NCBI GenBank assembly: GCA_002683825.1
Contig: NYUD01000072.1
Coordinates: 1 to 64,000 of the forward strand
Source of the DNA: Planctomycetota bacterium
Lineage (GTDB): Bacteria > Planctomycetota > UBA1135 > GCA-002686595
Reading direction: 5' to 3'
Length of the DNA stretch: 64,000 nucleotides
Both the position numbers and the translations under genes were made by a program. The notes beneath the pieces were generated by a model. That model made no database searches. It saw nothing but the letters and a program-made list of their open reading frames with translations, and was not told the origin of the DNA. Below, in pieces: positions 9,903 through 19,951 of this stretch (position 1 is the first letter of the stretch; each line of letters opens with the position of its first letter).

Positions 9903-11605
9903 TGCGTACTGAAATGGGATGTCTTCGGGCGCATCAGAAATGTGCTCTCGCGAGCGCTCTTCTCTTTCTTGTCGCCGGGTGTGGGGGTGAGGGCGATGTT
10001 TCCGGCAGCGAAGCGACCCCTGCGGACAACCCGTCTTCGAGCGAGGCCTGGTTTCGGGACGTGACAACGGATGCGGGCATACGGTTCAAGCACGAGGCGT
10101 TGCGCGAGCGGCGCTTTTGGTTCCCAGAGATCATGGGCAGTGGGTTGGGTTTCGGCGATGTCGATGACGACGGATATCTCGATCTTTACCTTGTGCAAAG
10201 CGGAGTGCTTGGGGAGAGTTCGGACAACGCGCAGACCAACCGGATGTTGCGCAACCGAACCGACGGCACCTTTGAAGACGTGACCGGCTCGTCAGGTACC
10301 GGGGACCAGGGTTATGGGATGGGATGTGCTTTCGGGGATGCCGACGAAGACGGGGATCTCGACCTCTACGTGACCAACGTGGGGCCGAACGCTCTCTTTC
10401 AAAACGAGGGTGATGTGGTGTTCACCGACGCAACGGAGGCCGCCGGCGTCGGCGAGGGGCGCTGGGGAACGAGCTGCGGCTTTCTCGACTACGATGCCGA
10501 CGGGGATCTGGATCTCTTCGTCGTCAACTACCTGAACTGGTCGAGCGACCGCGAACTTCCATGCAGCTCGGCCTATGGGCTCGAGGACTACTGCAATCCG
10601 AACAACTACAACGCTCCCGCCTCGGATGTGCTCTATCGAAACGAAGGTGGAATGCGTTTCACCGACGTCTCCGAAGCGACAGGGATCGCACGCGTTTTCG
10701 GCAACGGCCTGGGGGTTGCGACGGGCGATTTTGACGGCGACGGGAGGGTCGACATTTACGTAGCCAACGACCTCATGGCCAACCAGTTATGGCGCGGACA
10801 GGCGGACGGCACTTTCGTGGACGACGCGCTACTGGCAGGTTGCGCGGTCGCCCTGGATGGCGGGGTGGAGGCCGGCATGGGCGTTCTGGCCATGGACATG
10901 GAAAACGATGGCGACCTGGATCTGTTCATGACGCACCTGCGAGAGGAGTCGAATACCTTCTACCTGAACGAGGGCGAGCTCTTCATCGACAACACGGCGA
11001 TGATGGGGCTTTCGAGCCCGAGCTTCCCGTTCACAGGTTTCGGAGTGGGGGCCGCCGACTTTGACAAGGACGGCTACCAGGACCTCTACGTGGCCAACGG
11101 TCGCGTGACCTTCGGCCGGCCTCTCTTCGACGCCGACGATCCATTCGCCGAGCCGAACCAGCTCTTCCGCGGCGTCGAGGGAGCGGGGTTCGAGGAGGTT
11201 CTACCCCGTGGGGGAGTTCGACCGGCGATCATCGGGAACAGCCGCGGGCTCGCGCTCGGCGACTACGACAACGATGGCGACGTGGACTTGGCGGTGCTGG
11301 ACAACGGCGGGGGTGTGCACTTGCTCGAAAACGTTCTCGAGAGACAGGAGCATTGGATTCAGATCCGCGTCTGTACGAAGAACGGGCGCGATGCGTACGG
11401 AACTCTCGTCGGCGTAGGCGATGTGAAGCGCCGGTGGCGCCAGGTTCAGGCGGCCTACAGCTATTGCTCGAGCAACGATCCAAGGGTCCACTTCGGCCTG
11501 GGTTCCGCTTCCGGTCCGGTCGAGGTTGAAGTGGTTTGGGACGGTCGTAAACAGCGTTTCGGTCCACTGGAGATCGACCGCATTCACACACTGCGAATGG
11601 AATGA
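9899..11605 (+). CDS. FG-GAP/VCBS repeat protein with C-terminal ASPIC/UnbV domain, lipoprotein
   Basis: Lipobox VAGC; repeated [13 protein letters not shown]-type motifs; C-terminal [10 protein letters not shown]...[18 protein letters not shown] UnbV signature. Confidence 0.9.
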   Translation: MMRTEMGCLRAHQKCALASALLFLVAGCGGEGDVSGSEATPADNPSSSEAWFRDVTTDAGIRFKHEALRERRFWFPEIMGSGLGFGDVDDDGYLDLYLVQSGVLGESSDNAQTNRMLRNRTDGTFEDVTGSSGTGDQGYGMGCAFGDADEDGDLDLYVTNVGPNALFQNEGDVVFTDATEAAGVGEGRWGTSCGFLDYDADGDLDLFVVNYLNWSSDRELPCSSAYGLEDYCNPNNYNAPASDVLYRNEGGMRFTDVSEATGIARVFGNGLGVATGDFDGDGRVDIYVANDLMANQLWRGQADGTFVDDALLAGCAVALDGGVEAGMGVLAMDMENDGDLDLFMTHLREESNTFYLNEGELFIDNTAMMGLSSPSFPFTGFGVGAADFDKDGYQDLYVANGRVTFGRPLFDADDPFAEPNQLFRGVEGAGFEEVLPRGGVRPAIIGNSRGLALGDYDNDGDVDLAVLDNGGGVHLLENVLERQEHWIQIRVCTKNGRDAYGTLVGVGDVKRRWRQVQAAYSYCSSNDPRVHFGLGSASGPVEVEVVWDGRKQRFGPLEIDRIHTLRME

Positions 11606-11624
11606 GAGGTCCCGGGGCCGCAGG

Positions 11625-13403
11625 ATGAAGGCGTCTTTTCAGGGCACACCGTTCAGGCGGCTATTGGCGTACGGGCGACCCCATCGAAGGGTCATCCGGA
11701 AAGCGTCGTTGTTTTCGGTCCTCAACAAGATCTTCGACCTGGCTCCGCCGGCCTTGATCGGTGCGGCGGTGGACATTGTCATCGAGCGAGAGAACTCACT
11801 GATCGCGAAGTTCGGGTATTCCGATGGCTGGACTCAGCTACTGATCCTGACATTCCTGACGCTTGTGATCTGGGGACTCGAGTCGCTCTTCGAATACAAG
11901 CAGTCCGTCGCCTGGCGCAACCTGGCACAGACCGTGCAGCACGAGATGCGTTTGGACCTGTATGGACACGTTCAAGAAATGGAGTTGGCCTTCTTCGAGG
12001 ATCGAAGTACCGGCGGTCTGATGTCGGTGATGAATGATGATGTGAACCAACTCGAACGCTTTCTCGACACGGGGGGGAACGAAATCCTCCAGGTCGCGAC
12101 GACGGTCATCGTGATCGGGGCCGCGTTCTTCGTTCTGGCCCCTGAGGTGGCCTGGATGTCGATGTTGCCGATGCCGTTCATTCTCTGGGGGTCGCTGGCT
12201 TATCAACGGTTGCTGGCACCCCGGTATGCGAAGGTGCGCAAGGAGGTCGGGCTTCTGAATGCTGACCTCGCGGGGAACCTGGGTGGAATCGTGACGATCA
12301 AGAGTTTCACCGCCGAAGATCGCGAACGCCGTCGCATTTCGGAGCGAAGCGATACCTATCGCCTGTCGAACCAAAGCGCGATAGCGCTCAGCTCCGCCTT
12401 CTCCCCGCTGATCCGTTTCGTGATCCTCCTGGGGTTTTGCGGCACCTTGCTGTTCGGTGGCAAGATGGCCCTCGGGGGCGAGTTAGCCATCGGCGCGTAT
12501 GCCGTGATGGTCTTCATGACCCAGCGGTTGCTCTGGCCCCTGACCCGGCTGGGCGCGACGTTTGACCTGTATCAACGTGCCATGGCCTCGACCACCCGTA
12601 TCCTCGATCTTCTGGACGTGCGGCCCGCGATCCTCGGAGGAAGAAAGCGACTCGCGATGGAGGCGGTCCGCGGTCGCATGTGCTTCGAGGGAGTGCACTT
12701 CCAGTACTCGAACGGGACGACGATCTTCGACGGTCTCGACCTCGAAATTCCGCCGGGAAAGACGACAGCATTCGTCGGCGTGACCGGTGCCGGTAAGACC
12801 ACGCTGGTCAAGTTGCTACTGCGCCTGTACGACCCGACGGGCGGAACCATAACCCTGGATGGGCACGACCTCTGCGATCTAGAGCTTGCCGATCTGCGCC
12901 GCGCGATCGGATTGGTGGCTCAGGATGTCTTCTTGTTCCACGGTTCCGTCCGCGAGAACGTGGTCTACGGTCGTTCCGACGCTAGCGAGCATGAGCTCGT
13001 GCAAGCTGCACGGTTGGCGGAGGCTCACGATTTCGTGCGCGCCCTGCCGCAGGGCTACGACACGGTCGTCGGCGAGCGAGGACAGAAACTCTCCGGCGGG
13101 CAGCGACAACGGCTCTCGATCGCGCGCGCCGTGCTCAAGGCGCCGCCCGTATTGGTTCTCGATGAGGCGACGTCGTCGATCGACAATGAAACGGAAGCCG
13201 CGATTCAACGCTCCCTCATGCGAATGAGCATCGATCGGACGATGATTGTGATCGCCCACAGGCTATCGACGATCCGACATGCCGATCACATCCACGTGCT
13301 GGAGGAGGGTCGCATCGTTGAGAGCGGGACGCACGACGAGCTGGTATCGAAGAGCGGTCTCTACGCCGGTCTCTGGAGGGTGCAGACGGGCGAGGCTCGC
13401 TAG
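11625..13403 (+). CDS. ABC transporter, fused permease and ATP-binding protein (MsbA-like)
   Basis: Walker [24 protein letters not shown] signature, [10 protein letters not shown] Walker B, N-terminal TM domain. Confidence 0.93.
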   Translation: MKASFQGTPFRRLLAYGRPHRRVIRKASLFSVLNKIFDLAPPALIGAAVDIVIERENSLIAKFGYSDGWTQLLILTFLTLVIWGLESLFEYKQSVAWRNLAQTVQHEMRLDLYGHVQEMELAFFEDRSTGGLMSVMNDDVNQLERFLDTGGNEILQVATTVIVIGAAFFVLAPEVAWMSMLPMPFILWGSLAYQRLLAPRYAKVRKEVGLLNADLAGNLGGIVTIKSFTAEDRERRRISERSDTYRLSNQSAIALSSAFSPLIRFVILLGFCGTLLFGGKMALGGELAIGAYAVMVFMTQRLLWPLTRLGATFDLYQRAMASTTRILDLLDVRPAILGGRKRLAMEAVRGRMCFEGVHFQYSNGTTIFDGLDLEIPPGKTTAFVGVTGAGKTTLVKLLLRLYDPTGGTITLDGHDLCDLELADLRRAIGLVAQDVFLFHGSVRENVVYGRSDASEHELVQAARLAEAHDFVRALPQGYDTVVGERGQKLSGGQRQRLSIARAVLKAPPVLVLDEATSSIDNETEAAIQRSLMRMSIDRTMIVIAHRLSTIRHADHIHVLEEGRIVESGTHDELVSKSGLYAGLWRVQTGEAR

Positions 13404-13556
13404 TGCATGCGACTTCGCCCGCGTCGGTGCTCGCCTACGTGCCGAACGACTGCCGCCGGGAACTCGTCAAGCGGCGGACATTCTTGGCCAAGGCCGAGGA
13501 AAAGGCCGTCCAAGGGGTGCATGAAGCCACGCACCAGCGCCCGCTGAGGCCGGCCG

Positions 13557-16226
13557 TTACAGCTTGTCCTTGAGTTCCTGGAGCAATGTCAGGGCACGCA
13601 GCGGCGTCATGGAGTCCAGGTCCGCGCTGCGGAGCGCTTCCTCGATCGGACTCGGAGCAGCAAAGAGGCCCAACTGCACTCCGGCCCCTTGCCTTTCCAG
13701 GGGCGCCGCGGCTGCGGCGGGCGCTTCCGAGAGGATGCGTTGTGCCAACCCCTCTTCGTCGCGTTCAAGATCCCGGAGAATCGCCTTGGCGCGATCGATC
13801 ACCTCTCGCGGTACGCCGGCCAGGCGCGCGACGTGAATGCCGTAAGAACGATCCGTTCCGCCCACCAGGATCTTGTGCAGGAAGACGATTTCGTCTCCCA
13901 TTTCGCGTACGGCGACGTTGCGGTTGACAGCCCCCGGGTAGCGCGTCGAGAGATCGGTCAGCTGGTGGTAGTGCGTTGCGAAGAGCGTGCGCGCCGCGAC
14001 GTGTTCGTGGAGGTGTTCCGCGATCGACCAGGCCAGGGCCAGCCCGTCGAAGGTTGAAGTTCCGCGACCGACCTCATCCAGGATGATCAGGGAGCGAGCG
14101 CTGGCGTTGTTCAGGATGTTGGCGATCTCCACCATTTCGACCATGAAGGTCGAGTCGCCCCGGCTGATGTCGTCGCCCGCTCCGACGCGCGTGAAGATAC
14201 GATCGACCACACCTATACGCGCGCTGTCCGCGGGGACGAACGAACCGATTTGCGCCAGTAAGGTGATCAAGGCGACCTGGCGGATGTAGGTCGACTTGCC
14301 GGCCATGTTCGGTCCGGTGAGGATCGTCAAGCGATGGCTGTCGCGGTTGAGCCTGGCGTCGTTGGGCACGAAATTTTCGCACGAGCTGGAACCCTCGAGC
14401 ACCGGGTGACGCCCCTCTGTGATGTCGAGTTCGTCCGAGTCGTCCACCTCCGGTGCGACGTAGCGGTTCTGCGCCGCGACCTCCGCCAGAGATGCGAGTG
14501 TGTCGATCCTTGCCACCGCGTGTGCTGATTCCAGGACCCGGCGCACCTCTGCGGCAACCTCTTCCTTGAGCTCACAGAAGAGGACATATTCCCGTTCCTG
14601 CGAGAGCTCCTCGGACTTCAGAACCTTGGTCTCGAATTCCTTGAGCTCGGGCGTGATGTAGCGTTCGGCCGTCTTGATCGTCTGCTTGCGCACGTAGTGT
14701 TCGGGCACACGCTCGATCTGGCCGCGTGGCACTTCGATGAAGTAGCCGAAAACCGAGTTGAAGCCGATCTTCAAGCCGGGAATCCCGCTGCGCTGGCTCT
14801 CTTCCGTCTGGAACCGAGCCATCCACGACTTCCCGTCGCCGGCGATCTGGCGCAGTTCGTCCAGCTCGGGGCAGATGCCCGAGCGGATGATGCCGCCTTC
14901 CTTGATCGTCATGGGCGGTTCGTCCACCAGGGTTTCGTCGATCCGCTTCGTCAGGTCGTCCAGCGGGTCCAGATCGTCGCGTAGCTCGCCGAGAACGGAC
15001 GAAAGCGAGCTGTTCAGCTTTTCGCGCAGCGGCGGCAACTGCCGCATCGAAGCGGCCAGGGACACCAGATCGCGCGCGTTGCAACGCCCCGTCGAGATCT
15101 TTCCGACGAGTCTTTCCATATCCAGAACGTCGTGCAACAGATCGCGAATGTCCTCGCGCAGGACGGTCGATTCGACGAGTTCCGCCACACCCTGTTGGCG
15201 GTGGCGGATACGGGCGACGTCGCACAGCGGACTCAGCACCCACTCTCGCAGAAGCCTCGAACCCATCGGTGTGCGTGTGTCGTCCAGCACCTCCAAGAGC
15301 GTGCCCTCGCGCCGACCGTCGCGCTGCGTCTGAACCAGCTCGAGGCACGTGCGCGTCGCGCGGTCCAAAACAAGGTGGTTCTCCGTCGAGACCTTTTCGA
15401 TCCGCAGAATGTGTGCGCACCTCGCTTGCTGCGTCTCGGAGATGTATTCGAGCAGCGCCCCCGCCGCGGGGATGACGGCCGAATTCTCCTCGATGCCGAA
15501 GCCGTCCAGTTTCAACACGCCGAAATGTTTCGTCAGCGACCTGCGTGCGGTCTCGCCATCGAAGCGCCAGGGCTCCCGTTCGGTCACCGACAACCCCATG
15601 CGCTCCGTGATCTCGGTGCCCCAGCCCGGTTGCTGATCCAGGAGTTCGGGCGAAAGCAGGAGCTCGGCAGGTTGAATGCGACCGAGTTCATCCAGCACGC
15701 GCTTTGGTGAGAGTTCGGCGGCCAGCAAGCGTCCCGTCGACAGGTCGACCCATGCGAGACCCGCTTCCGTGCGTCCGACCGCCAGGGCCGCCAGGTAGTT
15801 GTTCGAACGGGCGTCGAGCGCGTTCTCTTCCGTCAGGGTTCCCGCCGTCACGATGCGCACGATGCCGCGCTCGACGATCCCCTTGGATTCGCGGGGATCG
15901 GTCAGCTGTTCGCAAATCGCGACCTTGAAGCCCTTCTTCACCAGCCGCATCAGGTACGTATCGAGCGACTTTACGGGGATTCCCGCCATGGGGATGGGGG
16001 AGGCGCTGCCCTTCGACCGCGAGGTCAATGTCAGGCCGAGATGGCGCGCCACCGTGACGGCATCGTCATGGAATAGTTCATAAAAATCGCCCATGCGGAA
16101 GAAGAGCAGGGCCCCGGGCGCCTCCTTCTTGGCGCGCCAAAACTGCTCCATCATGGGCGTGTCTTTGCTCGACGAGCCTTTCGCCTTGGCCGAGCGTGCG
16201 ACGATGCGGGTGCTACGGGGTGCCAT
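13557..16226 (-). CDS. mutS: DNA mismatch repair protein MutS
   Basis: MMEQFWRAKKEAPGALLFFRMGDFYELF, TGPNMAGKSTYIRQVALI, DEVGRGTSTFDGLALAWSIAEHL. Confidence 0.98.
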   Translation of the reverse strand: MAPRSTRIVARSAKAKGSSSKDTPMMEQFWRAKKEAPGALLFFRMGDFYELFHDDAVTVARHLGLTLTSRSKGSASPIPMAGIPVKSLDTYLMRLVKKGFKVAICEQLTDPRESKGIVERGIVRIVTAGTLTEENALDARSNNYLAALAVGRTEAGLAWVDLSTGRLLAAELSPKRVLDELGRIQPAELLLSPELLDQQPGWGTEITERMGLSVTEREPWRFDGETARRSLTKHFGVLKLDGFGIEENSAVIPAAGALLEYISETQQARCAHILRIEKVSTENHLVLDRATRTCLELVQTQRDGRREGTLLEVLDDTRTPMGSRLLREWVLSPLCDVARIRHRQQGVAELVESTVLREDIRDLLHDVLDMERLVGKISTGRCNARDLVSLAASMRQLPPLREKLNSSLSSVLGELRDDLDPLDDLTKRIDETLVDEPPMTIKEGGIIRSGICPELDELRQIAGDGKSWMARFQTEESQRSGIPGLKIGFNSVFGYFIEVPRGQIERVPEHYVRKQTIKTAERYITPELKEFETKVLKSEELSQEREYVLFCELKEEVAAEVRRVLESAHAVARIDTLASLAEVAAQNRYVAPEVDDSDELDITEGRHPVLEGSSSCENFVPNDARLNRDSHRLTILTGPNMAGKSTYIRQVALITLLAQIGSFVPADSARIGVVDRIFTRVGAGDDISRGDSTFMVEMVEIANILNNASARSLIILDEVGRGTSTFDGLALAWSIAEHLHEHVAARTLFATHYHQLTDLSTRYPGAVNRNVAVREMGDEIVFLHKILVGGTDRSYGIHVARLAGVPREVIDRAKAILRDLERDEEGLAQRILSEAPAAAAAPLERQGAGVQLGLFAAPSPIEEALRSADLDSMTPLRALTLLQELKDKL

Positions 16227-16286
16227 GCAGAGGAGTTTACAAACCGCGGCGGGCCCTTGAGCGGTAGGATCCCCATCTCTGGTTCC

Positions 16287-17612
16287 ATGCGTATTCTCTT
16301 TCCGCTGCTTTCCCTGGCCGCGTGCGCGTCCTACCCCGAAAAGGTCTCCGGAGCCCTCGGGAATTTCGAGGCCGGCCGCTTCGACGACGCCATGGCGGTC
16401 CTGAGCGATGAGGATCGCCTGGGGTCCGCGTTTCTCGCGGGCGCCGAGGCGGGGACCGTGGCCTTGGCCGCCGGCTATTGGGACCTGGCGCGATCCTATT
16501 TCGAGCAGGCGGCCGCCGCGTCGGCCGACATCGAGGAGCGCGCCCTGGTGGGACCGGAGGCCCTCGGAGAGGCGCTAGGCTCGTGGGTGCTCAGCGATGG
16601 CGTACGCTCCTATGAGGGCGAAGGCTTCGAGCGCGTCTACGTGCATACGTCCCTGGGGTTGACGTATCTGGCCCAGGGGCTCCTGGACGATGTGTATGTC
16701 GAGGCGCGGCTCGCCAATCGGCTCCTCGAAGCCGAGGAGAAGCTCTACGAGACGAAATACAAGGCCGGCGGATTCGGCCATCTGCTGTCGGCGCTGACCT
16801 ACGAGCTCCTCGGACAGCCCGATCAGGCCTACATCGACTACGAGCGGATGGAGGCCAAGGGTCTCGGCACGGCCCTGGCGGGTCGGGCGCTCGTGCGACT
16901 GGCGAAAGTCCTGGGACGAACGGAGGAGCTCGGGCGCTGGGAGGAGTCCTTCGGCAAGGACGTGGAACGTCCCGCCGGCGCGGCCGGCATCGTGGTTCTG
17001 GCGGGCGTCGGCATGGGGCCGTACAAGGTGGAGAACTCGCTGAACGTGTACACGCCCGACGGGCTGTTCCGCATAGCCGTACCCAAGTACCGTTCACGGC
17101 CGCAGGTCGTTTCCGATCTGCGCTTGATCGACGAAGAGAGCGGCGTCAGTCTCCGCACGGAGCGCGTCGAGGACGTCACCGCGGTCGCGCACAAGAACCT
17201 CAAGGATCGCCTGGCCTGGTTGACCGCCAAGTCGGCCCTGCGGAGTGCGGGGAAAATGGTGCTGACCAACCAACTGGAGGAGAAGTACGACGGAGCCGGC
17301 TTTCTTGCCGGAACGCTCTTCACAGCCATGACCGAACGCGCGGATTTGCGTGCCTGGATGTCCCTGCCCGATTCCTGGCAAGCTTGCAGACTCTTCGTCC
17401 CGCCGGGCACGCGCACCTTCACGCTCGAGGCGATCGGCGGTCACACCGTTTCGCTAGGCAGCTACCAGCTCGAACCCGAGGAAACCATGTTCGTGTTTGT
17501 CCGCACCCTGGGGCCCGATATCTACGCCCACGTGGTAGGTGGGCAGCGGGTCGAACCACCTATCGGCGAGCCCTCCGGGTTCGAATCGAACCGAGAAACC
17601 AACTCCCCATGA
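16287..17612 (+). CDS. COG3014-like lipoprotein
   Basis: Signal/lipobox SLAAC; TPR-like N-terminal region; start at MRILFPLLSLAAC; ATGA overlap with the downstream LpoB-like gene. Confidence 0.65.
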   Translation: MRILFPLLSLAACASYPEKVSGALGNFEAGRFDDAMAVLSDEDRLGSAFLAGAEAGTVALAAGYWDLARSYFEQAAAASADIEERALVGPEALGEALGSWVLSDGVRSYEGEGFERVYVHTSLGLTYLAQGLLDDVYVEARLANRLLEAEEKLYETKYKAGGFGHLLSALTYELLGQPDQAYIDYERMEAKGLGTALAGRALVRLAKVLGRTEELGRWEESFGKDVERPAGAAGIVVLAGVGMGPYKVENSLNVYTPDGLFRIAVPKYRSRPQVVSDLRLIDEESGVSLRTERVEDVTAVAHKNLKDRLAWLTAKSALRSAGKMVLTNQLEEKYDGAGFLAGTLFTAMTERADLRAWMSLPDSWQACRLFVPPGTRTFTLEAIGGHTVSLGSYQLEPEETMFVFVRTLGPDIYAHVVGGQRVEPPIGEPSGFESNRETNSP

Positions 17613-18247
17613 AAACAGCAACCGCTTCCACACTGGCCCTCACCGCCCTTCTTTCCTTCACGACCCTCGGTTGTAGCTCGATGGGCTACCAGGACCCCTC
17701 CAAGTCCGAGCTGGTCACGATCGACTTCGGTTCGACCGATCTGCAGACCCTTGCAGGAGACATGATGGTCTCGCTCGAAGAAGCCCCGGCCTTGATGTAC
17801 ATGGAGAATCCCGGCAAGGACGCCGACAAGCGCGTCATCCTCTTCATCGGTGACGTCGAGAACCGCACGGCCGAGCACATCGACACTGCGGCCATTACCG
17901 ACAAGATTCAGACCCAGCTTTTCAAGAACGGTAAGTTTCGTCTCGTCGCTGGAAAGCAAGGCCAGGCCCAGATCTCTGACCAGGTACGCTTCCAGCAATC
18001 AGGGGCGGTGCGCGAAGAGATGATGCGTACCGTGGGGCGCCAGCTCGGTGCCGACGTGGTGCTGTACGGGAGTTTGCGTTCCATCGACAAGAAGCGCAGC
18101 GCTTCCCTGGAAAGCGCTGGGCGCACCACTCGGGACAAGTACTACCAGTTCATTTTGCGCTGCGTGAATATCGAGACCGCTGAGATCCTCTGGCAGAACG
18201 AGGTCGAGTTGCGTAAACGCTCGAAAACCGGGGTCTTCGGTCGCTAG
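17609..18247 (+). CDS. Penicillin-binding protein activator LpoB-like lipoprotein
   Basis: LGCSS lipobox; VILFIGDVENRTAEHIDTAAITDKIQTQLFKNGKFRLV, RQLGADVVLYGSL. Confidence 0.82.
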   Translation: MKTATASTLALTALLSFTTLGCSSMGYQDPSKSELVTIDFGSTDLQTLAGDMMVSLEEAPALMYMENPGKDADKRVILFIGDVENRTAEHIDTAAITDKIQTQLFKNGKFRLVAGKQGQAQISDQVRFQQSGAVREEMMRTVGRQLGADVVLYGSLRSIDKKRSASLESAGRTTRDKYYQFILRCVNIETAEILWQNEVELRKRSKTGVFGR

Positions 18248-18305
18248 CGCGGGCGACCCCGCGATTCGCGGCAACGAGCCCCTCACCTCGGTGCCCTGCT
18301 CCGTA

Positions 18306-19709
18306 CTACTGCGCGGCCGCGCGTAGCTCGGCGCGTCGTGGCGGTTCGATCCGAAAGGCCTCGAAGACGAGTTCATCGATTTCACGACAGCTGCGTTCAA
18401 AGCCCTCGTCGGGAAGTTCCCTGACGCGCTGAACGATCTCATCGTGCAGTTGTGGAGCACTGGCTCGCTCAAGAAACGGGAAGGGCTGCGTGCGCAGATG
18501 GCCGATCTTCACCTGAGGGAAGTTTCTTTGGTTCGCTTCGAGAAACGACAGTCGGTGCCACGCGCCGGCGACCGACGCGTTGAGTACCGCGACGCAGAAC
18601 TCAGGGGCCAGGCTCGACGGTGGCGAGCAGCCGAGGAGGCTGTTGCGAAAATACGTGGGATCGGTGTGCAACGCGGCGATCGGACGCGAGGCCGTTTGAC
18701 GCAACAGGATAGGCACGCTCGTATACCGCTCGAGTTCTCCGTGGCGAAACCGCTGTTCGTCGGTCGGCTGGAGAGTGACGTCGAGGCTGTGGCGCGGGCT
18801 CGCCAGACGGAAGGGTGTCAGGTCGCGCCCCTCGCGCAGAGCTGGGAGAAAAGGATCGAGATCGAGCACCAGAAGCCTGGCCGAATTTCCCGTGTGGACC
18901 CCCAGGTCTCGGAAGCTCTTGGGTGGCAGGCGTGGAAAGTTCCAGAGCCCCTCGAGCCGTTCGGCGCGCCCGGGATCCAGACAGGCCCAGGGTTCTTCGG
19001 ACCCTGCGCCGGCCGAGGCCCGAGGGGTCAGGGTCAAGAGCAGACCAGGGACCGACACGCCCGGGAAGCTCGTTTCGCGGAGGAGCTCCGGCGGCTCGTC
19101 CAGTTGCGCCAAGCGCGTCGTTTCGGCCCGCAGTGGAGCGTAGCCCTCCTGCTCGGCGATCGAGGCCGGCAGAAGGATACGGGCGGGCCGCCGCTCGCTC
19201 GCCACGTGGGCCGCGATCCGGGCCAGGAAGGCACCGTGCAACGAGGGCCAGCGCCCGACCGCCTTTGCGGCTTCCTGATGGCGTCGCAGGTGGCTGGCCC
19301 CCTTCGGAGCCGCCTCCCGCCCCGAAAAGCTGACCCAGGGAGGGTTGGCAAGGACGGCCGTTCCCCGCTGCCATTCCACCTCGAGGGCGTCCTGGTTCTC
19401 GATCCGGCTGAGTTCGGCTCCGAAGGCCTGGTCGAGCCGGGTGCGGGCGACCGCCGCCCGGTCGGGGTCGATCTCGATCCCGATGAGTTCGAAGGGACGC
19501 CCCTCGGCTTTCAAGAGGCGCCCCGCCGCCAGGAGCAGCGCGCCCTCTCCGCAGGCGGGGTCGAGGAGTCGGACGGGGTCCCCACGGCTCCCCTGGGGCC
19601 CGTCCAGTCGCGAAATCAGCCCCCGACCCAGGTGTCGAGATAGCTCGGGCGGCGTGTCGACGACCCCCGGCCCCCTGCTCCCCGCTCGACCTGCTGAAAA
19701 AACCTCCAA
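18306..19709 (-). CDS. N6-adenine DNA methyltransferase, Eco57I/TaqI-like
   Basis: LLDPACGEGALLLAA (motif I), TAVLANPPWVSF (motif IV NPPW), C-terminal TaqI-like specificity region. Confidence 0.85.
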   Translation of the reverse strand: MEVFSAGRAGSRGPGVVDTPPELSRHLGRGLISRLDGPQGSRGDPVRLLDPACGEGALLLAAGRLLKAEGRPFELIGIEIDPDRAAVARTRLDQAFGAELSRIENQDALEVEWQRGTAVLANPPWVSFSGREAAPKGASHLRRHQEAAKAVGRWPSLHGAFLARIAAHVASERRPARILLPASIAEQEGYAPLRAETTRLAQLDEPPELLRETSFPGVSVPGLLLTLTPRASAGAGSEEPWACLDPGRAERLEGLWNFPRLPPKSFRDLGVHTGNSARLLVLDLDPFLPALREGRDLTPFRLASPRHSLDVTLQPTDEQRFRHGELERYTSVPILLRQTASRPIAALHTDPTYFRNSLLGCSPPSSLAPEFCVAVLNASVAGAWHRLSFLEANQRNFPQVKIGHLRTQPFPFLERASAPQLHDEIVQRVRELPDEGFERSCREIDELVFEAFRIEPPRRAELRAAAQ

Positions 19710-19867
19710 ACTTCGCCGCCTTTCCCGTTCGCTCGGGGACCCTTCTCCGCTGAGAGGGCAGAGACTGACCCTACGGGGTTGTAACTTTTAGAACTAGCTC
19801 TCTCTTCTAACATGCCATCCCGTCGCAGGGGACGGGTGGAGTTCAGGGAAGCTGTAGTCCTTCCTCC

Positions 19868-19911
19868 AGCGGGCGCCGGAATTTCCTGGCGCCCGCTTCT
19901 CTTTTATCTTC
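19868..19911 (+). terminator. Rho-independent terminator between the methyltransferase and epimerase genes
   Basis: AGCGGGCGCC-ggaatttcct-GGCGCCCGCT stem followed by TCTCTTTTATCTT. Confidence 0.75.
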
Positions 19912-19951
19912 TTCGAGTTGAATCGCTCGCCGGGCCGATAGCATCTTCTGC

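Noticed and set aside
17570-17600. tRNA T-arm-like GGGTTCGAATC
   Set aside because: Lies in the 3' end of the COG3014-like CDS; no acceptor, D or anticodon arms found upstream.
18444-19643. 399-aa plus-strand ORF opposite the methyltransferase
   Set aside because: The minus-strand ORF contains DPACGEG and NPPW methyltransferase motifs; the plus ORF has none.
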